Assembly (NCBI GenBank): GCA_022720335.1 | Contig: JAIHVJ010000028.1 | Location: 1-13,936 of the forward strand | DNA from: Collinsella sp. | GTDB taxonomy: Bacteria > Actinomycetota > Coriobacteriia > Coriobacteriales > Coriobacteriaceae | DNA length: 13,936 nt | Reading direction: 5' to 3' | Part shown: positions 7,352 to 12,835 of the stretch, one piece after another | How positions within the stretch are numbered: the first letter of the stretch is position 1 | How the letters are laid out: the number at the start of each line of letters is the position of its first letter | The notes under the pieces: generated by a model | What the model saw: the letters and a program-made list of their open reading frames with translations, nothing else | What the model was told of the DNA's origin: nothing | The model's database searches: none | Made by a program: the position numbers and the translations under genes

Positions 7352-7390
7352 TTGGAAAACGGACGAAAAGTTCTCAACATTGCCAACATG

Positions 7391-7404
7391 ACCTGTTGAA
7401 AACT
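7391..7404 (+). repeat. DnaA-box-like 14-mer, copy 3
   Basis: This is an exact copy of 7338-7351, in the same orientation and 53 bp downstream. It contains TGTTGAAAA, the complement of the presumed box TTTTCAACA. Confidence 0.7.
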
Positions 7405-7499
7405 CGATGAAATATCGTGAAAAGTTGCCATGCACCGCTAAATCGAGCTTGGCTTATGGGGGAACCGTGTGAACTGCGCAACCTTTTACCTTTGATTTC

Positions 7500-7529
7500 T
7501 TGACATTTGAACATTGATTTCCCTACAAT
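7500..7529 (+). promoter_or_regulatory. Promoter of the rpmH-rnpA-yidD-yidC-jag genes
   Basis: A perfect -35 TTGACA (7500-7505) is followed, after an 18-base spacer, by a near-consensus -10 TACAAT (7524-7529). Transcription would start near 7536, about 65 bases before rpmH. The site is in the AT-rich part of the origin region. It is the best housekeeping promoter in the window. Confidence 0.8.
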
Positions 7530-7555
7530 CTTCAAGCTCACGTGTCTATATCTGC

Positions 7556-7573
7556 GTCCGCGTCCCCGCGGAC
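7556..7573 (+). promoter_or_regulatory. GC-rich hairpin in the rpmH leader
   Basis: A 7-bp stem GTCCGCG/CGCGGAC with a TCCC loop lies in the 5' leader. It is 14 bases before the AGGAGG ribosome site (7588-7593), so the site stays free. No T-run follows, so it is not a terminator. It may stabilise the mRNA; a regulatory role is not shown. Confidence 0.4.
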
Positions 7574-7601
7574 ACTCGAAATGCAGCAGGAGGAACTTAA
7601 G

Positions 7602-7736
7602 ATGAAGCGTACGTATCAGCCTAATAAGCGTAAGCGTGCCAAGACCCATGGCTTCCGTGCCCGTATGGCCACTAAGGGTGGTCGTGCCGTGCTCGCCCGT
7701 CGTCGCGCCAAGGGCCGCAAGCGTCTCACTGTCTAG
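7602..7736 (+). CDS. rpmH: 50S ribosomal protein L34
   Basis: The product has 44 residues, almost all basic, with the L34 signature MKRTYQPNKRKRAKTHGFRARM and the C-terminal RRRAKGRKRLTV. L34 is a small 50S protein that binds 23S rRNA. The start is the ATG at 7602, with AGGAGG eight bases upstream. Longer in-frame upstream starts are unlikely because they would run over this ribosome site and the leader hairpin. It is the first gene of the rightward cluster and is followed by rnpA after 20 bases, the near-universal bacterial order next to the origin. Confidence 0.98.
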   Translation: MKRTYQPNKRKRAKTHGFRARMATKGGRAVLARRRAKGRKRLTV

Positions 7737-7756
7737 CAGCGATACACACATCTCGC

Positions 7757-8095
7757 ATGAAGACTATTAAGTCTCGGCAAGATTTCGAGCATGTGTTCAG
7801 TCAGGGGCGTCGTTTCAATCACCCTCTGATTCGAATGACCATATGTGAATCGGTTGGCGAAGGCGACTCCGGAAGGGTCGCCTTCGTTGGTGCTAAGCGA
7901 CTCGGTTGTGCCGTCGTGCGCAACCGATCTAAGCGTGTGATGCGCGAGGCCGCCCGCAGCTGCGGATTTCCCGTTGCGGGTTATGACATCATCTTGTTTG
8001 CAACTCCCAAGACGAGGGTTTCCTCGCCGCAGGAGATGGACAAGGCGTTGCGTTCGCTTATGAAGCGCGCCGGCGTTGCCGGGGAGGAGCGATGA
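7757..8095 (+). CDS. rnpA: Ribonuclease P protein component
   Basis: RnpA is the protein subunit that helps the RNase P RNA cut the 5' leader from tRNA precursors. The 112-residue length is typical. Seen: N-terminal MKTIKSRQDFEHVFSQGRRF, and the conserved RNR box and following basic helix VVRNRSKRVMREAAR at about 53-67. No good Shine-Dalgarno precedes the ATG at 7757, so expression probably depends on coupling with the nearby rpmH. The end overlaps yidD by four bases (ATGA). Confidence 0.97.
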   Translation: MKTIKSRQDFEHVFSQGRRFNHPLIRMTICESVGEGDSGRVAFVGAKRLGCAVVRNRSKRVMREAARSCGFPVAGYDIILFATPKTRVSSPQEMDKALRSLMKRAGVAGEER

Positions 8096-8316
8096 GCAAT
8101 CACGTTTTGCGACGTGTTGCCATCGCTCCTATTCGCATATATCAACAGGTTATTTCGCCCTTATTGCCTGACGCCTGCATTTATTACCCAACGTGCTCGC
8201 AATACGCCATCCAGGCGATTGAGAAGCACGGTGTTTTGAGAGGCTGCTGGCTTGCCGTGAGGCGCATCGCTCGCTGCAATCCCCTGCACGTCGGCGGTTA
8301 TGACCCTGTGCCCTAG
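8092..8316 (+). CDS. yidD: Membrane protein insertion efficiency factor YidD
   Basis: This is a 74-residue member of the YidD family (DUF37), a small membrane-associated protein that aids YidC-dependent insertion. Seen: PIRIYQQVISPLLPDACIYYPTCSQYAIQAI with the conserved PTCSQYA (33-39), then RCNPLHVGGYDPVP at the C-terminus, both hallmarks of the family. The ATG at 8092 overlaps the rnpA stop and uses the GGGGAGGAGC run at the end of rnpA as ribosome site. It sits between rnpA and yidC, as in most bacteria. Confidence 0.97.
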   Translation: MSNHVLRRVAIAPIRIYQQVISPLLPDACIYYPTCSQYAIQAIEKHGVLRGCWLAVRRIARCNPLHVGGYDPVP

Positions 8317-8345
8317 CGGGCACTCGCTATCGGAGGAAAACTTAC

Positions 8346-9116
8346 ATGTGGGATTGGATCGTTAACATCCTTTTCGAGCTGCTCAAGCTCATCCAGACCT
8401 TTGCGGTCGACTGGGGCCTGTCCATCATCATTTTGGTGGTCATCATCCGTCTGCTGCTGACGCCGCTTATGCTCAAGTCGACCAAGTCGACGGCTCGCAT
8501 GCAGGTGCTGCAGCCCAAGATGCTCGAGATCCAGGAGCGCTATGCCGACGATCCCCAGCGTCAGGCCGAGGAGATGCAGAAGTTCTACAGCGAGAACAAG
8601 TTCAACCCCATGGCTGGCTGTCTGCCGCTGCTGATTCAGATGCCTATCCTGTTCGCCCTGTTTACATTGCTGCGCAACCTGCCGCAGTACTTTAACGACG
8701 GCACGTTCTCGTTCTTCAACATCCTGCCCGACCTGACCACCACGCCGAGCGCTTCCTTTGCCGATGGCTTTATGGTTGCACTGCCTGCGCTGGTTTGCCT
8801 GATCCTGTTCGCCGTCCTGACCCTGATTCCGCAGCTCTATATGTCGCGCAACCAGACCGGCCAGCAGGCTCAGAGCATGCGTATGATGGCCGTTGTCATG
8901 ACGGTCATGATGCTTTGGATGGGCTGGAGCCTTCCCGTTGGTGTTCTGCTGTACTACGACGTCTCGTCTGCTTGGCAGGTTATCCAGCAGATTTTTGTGA
9001 CGCAGAAGGTCATCGACAAGGCGAAGGCCGATGAGGAGGAGCGTCTTAAGAACGCTCCGCTGCAGGTTGAGGTCACTCGTCGAGAGAAGAAGCCGCGCCC
9101 GCACAAGAAGAAGTAA
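8346..9116 (+). CDS. yidC: Membrane protein insertase YidC/Oxa1
   Basis: YidC inserts and folds proteins in the cytoplasmic membrane, alone or with Sec. The 256 residues make the short form without the large periplasmic P1 domain of Gram-negative YidC. Membrane segments are seen at about 23-42, 91-114, 141-165 and 180-206. Arg35 in the first segment (VVIIRLLLTPL) fits the groove Arg that contacts substrates. The cytoplasmic hairpin at about 43-85 is charged. The C-terminus is strongly basic (REKKPRPHKKK), which can contact ribosomes. No lipobox Cys is visible at the N-terminus. The start is ATG 8346 with GGAGG nine bases upstream, 29 bases after yidD. Confidence 0.97.
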   Translation: MWDWIVNILFELLKLIQTFAVDWGLSIIILVVIIRLLLTPLMLKSTKSTARMQVLQPKMLEIQERYADDPQRQAEEMQKFYSENKFNPMAGCLPLLIQMPILFALFTLLRNLPQYFNDGTFSFFNILPDLTTTPSASFADGFMVALPALVCLILFAVLTLIPQLYMSRNQTGQQAQSMRMMAVVMTVMMLWMGWSLPVGVLLYYDVSSAWQVIQQIFVTQKVIDKAKADEEERLKNAPLQVEVTRREKKPRPHKKK

Positions 9117-9133
9117 CGGGATATCAATCTTAT

Positions 9134-9145
9134 TTAGGTACCTAA
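9134..9145. repeat. 12-bp palindrome TTAGGTACCTAA, copy 1
   Basis: A perfect 12-bp palindrome lies in the yidC-jag gap, six bases before the jag ribosome site. The shared 13-mer TTAGGTACCTAAC is repeated exactly at 12638-12650. It has no loop, so it reads more like a dimeric protein site than an RNA hairpin. Its role is unknown. Confidence 0.5.
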
Positions 9146-9160
9146 CTTTTGGAGTACGTT

Positions 9161-9730
9161 ATGTCTGAAGAGATCATCGAGGATATGCTTGAGGAGGTTG
9201 CCCCGCAGGTCGCGGGCGATTATCCCGAGATTGCACAGCGCTACAAGGCTGGTGAAGAGCTGACCGATGAGGAGCTCGACACCATTGCCGATGTTGCGAT
9301 TTCCATCCTGCGTTCCATCCTTTCGCACTTCGATGCCGCCAACTCTCCTATCGATGAGTATGAGGGCGACGAGGGTGAGCTGATTTTGGATGTAACGGCT
9401 CCCGACCTTGCTGTTCTCATTGGCCGTCATGGTCGCACCCTTGATGCCCTTCAGGTTATGTTCTCTTTGCTGGTGAGCCGCAAACTTGGCTTTAGGTATC
9501 CGGTTGTAGTGGACGTAGAGGGATACAAGAGTCGCCGTCAGGACAAGGTTGCTTCCATGGCTCAGTCTGCTGCCGAGCGTGCCATCCGCACTCATAAGAG
9601 TGTTTCGCTTCCGCCCATGAATGCCTACGAGCGTCGACTGGTTCACATTGCACTTCGTGGCAATGATGCCGTCGATACTCATTCTGAGGGTTCTGACCCT
9701 GATCGCCATGTGGTGATTGTTGCTCGATAA
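9161..9730 (+). CDS. jag: Jag/KhpB-like KH and R3H domain RNA-binding protein
   Basis: The 189-residue product is a Jag/EloR/KhpB relative. These RNA-binding proteins influence cell elongation and division in Gram-positives. Seen: a KH domain with the GxxG loop IGRHGR (87-92), in the context ELILDVTAPDLAVLIGRHGRTLDALQ, and a C-terminal R3H domain with R158-x3-H162 in NAYERRLVHIALRG. The usual N-terminal Jag_N domain is absent; residues 1-75 are instead acidic and helical. The start is ATG 9161 with GGAG six bases upstream; the frame is open from a TTG at 9149 but that codon overlaps the ribosome site. It is the last gene before the terminator at 9751-9780. Confidence 0.93.
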   Translation: MSEEIIEDMLEEVAPQVAGDYPEIAQRYKAGEELTDEELDTIADVAISILRSILSHFDAANSPIDEYEGDEGELILDVTAPDLAVLIGRHGRTLDALQVMFSLLVSRKLGFRYPVVVDVEGYKSRRQDKVASMAQSAAERAIRTHKSVSLPPMNAYERRLVHIALRGNDAVDTHSEGSDPDRHVVIVAR

Positions 9731-9750
9731 TCTTCTCGAGCTTATGCTAA

Positions 9751-9780
9751 GGGGACGTGGTTTCCACGTCCCCTTTTTTT
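9751..9780 (+). terminator. Strong Rho-independent terminator after jag
   Basis: A perfect 10-bp stem GGGGACGTGG/CCACGTCCCC with a TTT loop is followed by seven T. It closes the rpmH-jag cluster and separates it from rsmG-parAB, which therefore needs its own promoter. Confidence 0.93.
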
Positions 9781-9826
9781 GTCAAAAGTTCTCGATACAC
9801 TGATTTTTGTCAGAAAGGAGCTTTCG

Positions 9827-10564
9827 TTGTTAGTACTTACTGATCAGCAGGCTGACGAGATGTTGAGTCGTCTAACTTCCTATTGCAAAGAGTATTCCTT
9901 GAGCGTAACTGATGTTGAGCTGAGGAAATGTATTCAGCATTTGGATTTGGTTCTAGAAACAAATAAGACAACCAATCTCACCCGTATTCTTAACGTAGAA
10001 GATGCTGCAGTACTTCATATCCTCGACTCACTTGTTTTGCTCCCCTATATCAACAAGGCTCCTGAGGGAGCTTTGCTCGATATGGGGACAGGTGCGGGCT
10101 TCCCTGGTATTCCATTAACAATAACCTCGCATCGTAAAGCTACTTATATTGACTCTGTTGGCAAGAAGGTTGATGCGGTTAATTCCTTTGTCCATGCTCT
10201 TGGATTGAAACATGCTCATGCGGTTCATGATCGTCTTGAAGAATATGCTCGAAGCCATAAGAAGCAGTTCTCTGTTGTAACCGCCCGCGCACTGGCCCCT
10301 CTACCGATTCTTGTTGAGTATGCGGCTCCGTATCTGAAGGATGGAGGGCTATTTGTTATAACCAAGGGCAATCCTTTGGATGAGGAGCTTGCTTCCGGCA
10401 TGTCAGCAGCTAAGATTTGCGGCTTCACTTTGCTTCTGAATGACGCAATTGATTTGCCTGAAGGCTTGGGACACAGGGAGTTCATTGTTCTTAAGAAGAG
10501 TCATCCAGCATCCGTCTCATTGCCTCGTGCAAATGGCGTGGCAAAGAAGAATCCGCTTGCCTAG
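9827..10564 (+). CDS. rsmG: 16S rRNA (guanine-N7)-methyltransferase RsmG (GidB)
   Basis: RsmG methylates N7 of the G equivalent to E. coli G527 in 16S rRNA using SAM; its loss gives low-level streptomycin resistance. From TTG 9827 the protein has 245 residues. Seen: TTNLTRILNVEDAAVLHILDSL, the SAM-binding loop LLDMGTGAGFPGIPL (about 82-96), and the VTARALAPLPILVEYAAPYLKDGG segment, all typical. I chose TTG 9827 because AAAGGAG lies six bases upstream; the frame opens at 9779, but that codon is in the terminator T-run and would add an atypical extension. The C-terminal tail (SLPRANGVAKKNPLA) is extra. Codon use is clearly more AT-rich than in the genes to the left. Confidence 0.95.
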   Translation: MLVLTDQQADEMLSRLTSYCKEYSLSVTDVELRKCIQHLDLVLETNKTTNLTRILNVEDAAVLHILDSLVLLPYINKAPEGALLDMGTGAGFPGIPLTITSHRKATYIDSVGKKVDAVNSFVHALGLKHAHAVHDRLEEYARSHKKQFSVVTARALAPLPILVEYAAPYLKDGGLFVITKGNPLDEELASGMSAAKICGFTLLLNDAIDLPEGLGHREFIVLKKSHPASVSLPRANGVAKKNPLA

Positions 10565-10565
10565 A

Positions 10566-10581
10566 TGTTTCACGTGAAACA
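10566..10581. promoter_or_regulatory. parS site 1
   Basis: Exact TGTTTCACGTGAAACA, the consensus ParB nucleation site, beginning two bases after the rsmG stop codon. Confidence 0.97.
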
Positions 10582-10604
10582 TAATGGATACTAACAACTT
10601 GCAG

Positions 10605-10620
10605 TGTTTCACGTGAAACA
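10605..10620. promoter_or_regulatory. parS site 2
   Basis: Exact TGTTTCACGTGAAACA, 39 bp from site 1 measured start to start, between rsmG and parA. Confidence 0.97.
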
Positions 10621-10643
10621 TGGCGGTTGATATCGATTCGGAA

Positions 10644-10659
10644 TGTTTCACGTGAAACA
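10644..10659. promoter_or_regulatory. parS site 3
   Basis: Exact TGTTTCACGTGAAACA, again 39 bp from site 2 and 40 bases before the parA start. Bound ParB here could also affect parAB transcription, which is inference. Confidence 0.97.
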
Positions 10660-10698
10660 TCCTCCGTTTGACAGCTTTAATACACACCAGGAGGGACC

Positions 10699-11499
10699 GT
10701 GGGATTTCGCGACGTTAAGCGTTCTAAGAGCGCAAAAGACACGCGTATCATTGCAATCATCAATCAAAAAGGCGGCGTCGGTAAGTCAACGACGGCTGTA
10801 AACCTTGCAGCAGCACTGGGTGAGCAGGGTCGTAAGACATTGATTGTCGATTTTGATCCGCAGGGAAACAGCACCAGTGGATTCGGAATTGAAAAAGAAG
10901 ACCTTGATCAATGCATCTATGATGCATTGTTGAATGATGTGCCGGCAGAATCGCTTGTTCTTGATACAAATTGTAAAAAGGTATTCGTTATTCCGGCTAC
11001 AATTCAACTTGCAGGCGCGGAAATTGAGCTCGTAAGCGCAATTGCTCGTGAAACCCGCCTCAAAGATTTGCTTGAGCCGATTCAGGACGAGTTTGACTTT
11101 ATTTTCATTGACTGTCCTCCTTCGCTCGGCCTGCTTACTATCAACGCTTTGACCGCAGCAGACAGCGTTTTGATTCCGATCCAGTGCGAATATTACGCAC
11201 TCGAGGGCGTTACGAAGCTGCTTGAGTCAATGAAGATGGTCAAATCACGGCTGAACAAGGGCTTAGACACCTATGGTGTGCTTATGACCATGTATGACTC
11301 GCGTACTTCACTATCGAATCAGGTTGTTGAGGAGGTTCAATCGTACTTTGGTGATAAGGCGTTTAAGACTCTAATCCCCCGTACGGTTAAAATCTCCGAA
11401 GCTCCGTCTTTTGGAGAACCGGTAATTACCTATGCACCTCAAAATAAGGGTGCAAAAGCATATATGAACCTTGCAAAAGAGGTGATCAAGCGTGCCTAG
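10699..11499 (+). CDS. parA: Chromosome-partitioning ATPase ParA (Soj)
   Basis: ParA is a deviant Walker-type ATPase that binds the nucleoid and, with ParB-parS, moves new origins apart. The 266-residue length fits the chromosomal class with no N-terminal HTH. Seen: deviant Walker A KGGVGKST at 24-31 with the signature Lys24, the A' segment DFDPQGNSTSG at 51-61, and Walker B IFIDCPPSLG at 135-144. The start is GTG 10699 with AGGAGG four bases upstream. It overlaps parB by eight bases. A TTGACA lies at 10668-10673, but no matching -10 is found at the right distance, so the promoter is unresolved. Confidence 0.97.
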   Translation: MGFRDVKRSKSAKDTRIIAIINQKGGVGKSTTAVNLAAALGEQGRKTLIVDFDPQGNSTSGFGIEKEDLDQCIYDALLNDVPAESLVLDTNCKKVFVIPATIQLAGAEIELVSAIARETRLKDLLEPIQDEFDFIFIDCPPSLGLLTINALTAADSVLIPIQCEYYALEGVTKLLESMKMVKSRLNKGLDTYGVLMTMYDSRTSLSNQVVEEVQSYFGDKAFKTLIPRTVKISEAPSFGEPVITYAPQNKGAKAYMNLAKEVIKRA

Positions 11500-12397
11500 T
11501 GTAAAGAAACGTGGCGGATTGGGACGTGGACTCAATGCTTTGGTCTCAGAGGCCGAGTATGAGACCGGCGGTTCGGCTGCATCGGCTTCAAATGCCGCAT
11601 CTGAAACAAAACTACCTATTGAGGATATCGTTCCCAACCCTAATCAGCCGCGAATTCACTTTAACGAAACTGAACTTCGCGAGTTGAGCGAGTCAATCCA
11701 AGAACATGGCGTTTTGCAGCCGCTTTTGGTTCGCAAGCATGGAAACGGCTATGAGATCATCGCTGGTGAGCGTCGTTACCAGGCGTCAAAGCTTGCTGGC
11801 CTTGAAGAATTGCCAGTCATCATTAAAGAGGTAAATGATGAAGAGATGCTGGCTCTTGCTCTTATCGAAAACCTTCAGCGTTCTGATCTGAATCCCGTCG
11901 AAGAGGCTAAGGGCTATCGCCAGCTTATCGATGCAAGTGGTATGACGCAGGAAGCCCTGTCAAAGGCTGTCAGTAAGTCGCGCTCTGCAATCACCAATTC
12001 CCTCCGTCTTCTAGATCTTCCTGACGTTGTTCAGCAGATGATTTTTGAAGGAAAGCTTACCGCTGGCCATGCAAGGGCGATTCTGGCTGTTCCCTACGAA
12101 GATGCTCGGATTAGACTTGCCGAGAAGGTGGTTGCAGAAGGTCTTTCGGTACGTGCGACAGAAAATCTTGCTCCATTGTTTTCTGCCGGAGAGACGCCGA
12201 AGACACCCAGACCCGCAACGCCTCAGTCGTTTAAGAAGGCTGCTCGTGTTCTTCGTCAGGTTTTCAATACCAACGTGCGAGTGAAGAGTTCTCGCGGTAA
12301 GAATAAGATTGAGATTGAATTCAAAGACGAAGAAGAGCTTTCCCGCATTCTTGGCGAAATGATTCAATTTGGTCAGGATGATCAGGATGAAGAATAA
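11492..12397 (+). CDS. parB: Chromosome-partitioning protein ParB (Spo0J)
   Basis: ParB is the CTP-dependent clamp that loads at parS and spreads along DNA. The 301 residues show all expected parts: an N-terminal basic KKRGGLGRGLNAL (5-17), which stimulates ParA; a variable Ser/Ala linker; the CTP-binding motifs GERRYQA (92-98) and ENLQR (126-130); an HTH at about 152-175 (TQEALSKAVSKSRSAITNSLRLLDLP) that reads parS; and a C-terminal dimerisation region ending in an acidic DDQDEE. The start is GTG 11492, inside the parA end, with GAGGTGA upstream. It is translationally coupled to parA and to the following small gene. Confidence 0.97.
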   Translation: MPSVKKRGGLGRGLNALVSEAEYETGGSAASASNAASETKLPIEDIVPNPNQPRIHFNETELRELSESIQEHGVLQPLLVRKHGNGYEIIAGERRYQASKLAGLEELPVIIKEVNDEEMLALALIENLQRSDLNPVEEAKGYRQLIDASGMTQEALSKAVSKSRSAITNSLRLLDLPDVVQQMIFEGKLTAGHARAILAVPYEDARIRLAEKVVAEGLSVRATENLAPLFSAGETPKTPRPATPQSFKKAARVLRQVFNTNVRVKSSRGKNKIEIEFKDEEELSRILGEMIQFGQDDQDEE

Positions 12398-12641
12398 GTT
12401 CCTCACAGTGATTGCTTTGGTAACCACCGTCGCCGCTGGTGCCTTTGCCGGATATAAGATCGCGACAGACGAGGAGTTGCGAGGTCGACTGCTTCGTGGA
12501 GCGCAGGATATTGTCGACACATCTAAGAAGAAAATGGATGTAATGACGGAAGATGTCGCTATGCGAACCGCTCAGGTAACTAAGAATCCCAAGATTAATC
12601 AGGATTGGGTTAATCATCAATGGGAGAACGTTGGTTATTAG
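12387..12641 (+). CDS. Small predicted single-pass membrane protein, YtxH-like; function unknown
   Basis: I do not recognise a named gene. The 84-residue product starts with a short basic stretch (MKNK) and one hydrophobic segment at about 5-23 (FLTVIALVTTVAAGAFAGY), followed by a charged, probably helical tail (TDEELRGRLLRGAQDIVDTSKKKMDVM) and ending NQDWVNHQWENVGY. The layout resembles YtxH-type envelope proteins, a weak comparison. The start is ATG 12387, overlapping the parB stop by 11 bases, with AGGA eight bases upstream; ATG 12378 would add three residues. The tight overlap says it is made with ParAB. The stop codon lies in the second copy of the TTAGGTACCTAA palindrome. Confidence 0.8.
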   Translation: MKNKFLTVIALVTTVAAGAFAGYKIATDEELRGRLLRGAQDIVDTSKKKMDVMTEDVAMRTAQVTKNPKINQDWVNHQWENVGY

Positions 12642-12649
12642 GTACCTAA
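12638..12649. repeat. 12-bp palindrome TTAGGTACCTAA, copy 2
   Basis: An exact copy of the palindrome at 9134-9145. It includes the stop codon of the small membrane-protein gene. Role unknown. Confidence 0.5.
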
Positions 12650-12668
12650 CAATTACTCAGCAATTCTA

Positions 12669-12710
12669 AAGGGGTCCTTGTCTGATACTTAAGACAAGGA
12701 CCCCTTATTT
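12669..12710 (+). terminator. Terminator of the rsmG/parAB cluster
   Basis: A perfect 15-bp stem (12669-12683 with 12692-12706) and an 8-base loop are followed by a short ATTT. The T-run is short, but the stem is very stable. It lies 27 bases after the last plus-strand gene. Confidence 0.85.
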
Positions 12711-12757
12711 CGACTCAAAATTGTTCAATAAGTTTGAGTGCCTAAGTTCTTTGGATA

Positions 12758-12800
12758 TAAATGAAACGGCCTCGATTGCAATTTCTGCAATCGAGGCCGT
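12758..12800 (-). terminator. Terminator of rlmN
   Basis: A perfect 15-bp stem (12766-12780 with 12786-12800) and a 5-base loop are followed on the minus strand by a T-rich TTTCATTTAT. It lies 36 bases after the rlmN stop and faces the terminator at 12669-12710. The bases between the two hairpins (12711-12757) hold nothing I can identify. Confidence 0.85.
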
Positions 12801-12803
12801 CGA

Positions 12804-12819
12804 TGTTTCACATGAAACG
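12804..12819. promoter_or_regulatory. Degenerate parS-like site after rlmN
   Basis: TGTTTCACATGAAACG matches the parS consensus at 14 of 16 positions. It lies between the rlmN stop and its terminator, about 2.1 kb from the three perfect sites. Binding by ParB is plausible but unproven. Confidence 0.5.
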
Positions 12820-12835
12820 CTGTCGGGTGTCTCCC

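Larger units (their letters stand above)
7330..7425. other. DnaA-box cluster upstream of the ATPase-dnaA operon (second oriC part)
   Basis: This region is dense in box-like 9-mers: TTTTCAAAA at 7330-7338, TGTTGAAAA at 7341-7349 and 7394-7402 (within the exact 14-mer ACCTGTTGAAAACT at 7338-7351 and 7391-7404), TTTGGAAAA at 7351-7359 and TTCTCAACA at 7371-7379. The two strong copies are 53 bp apart, about five helical turns. The cluster lies between divergent genes reading away on both sides, the classic rpmH-side origin position. The rest of 7257-7601 holds an AT-rich tract (about 7481-7530) overlapping the rpmH promoter. The ATPase-dnaA promoter must lie in or near here, but I see no convincing minus-strand -35/-10 pair. 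Confidence 0.75.

Noticed and set aside
7374..7751. A 125-codon minus-strand frame across the rpmH leader
   Set aside because: It crosses the rpmH promoter and rpmH itself and shows no family features.
8313..9104. A 263-codon minus-strand frame
   Set aside because: Antisense to yidC; His/Gln/Leu-rich shadow with no recognisable domain.
10668..10682. TTGACA at 10668 followed by TTTAAT as a parA promoter
   Set aside because: The two boxes are only three bases apart, and no -10 lies at 16-18 bases because the ribosome site is there.
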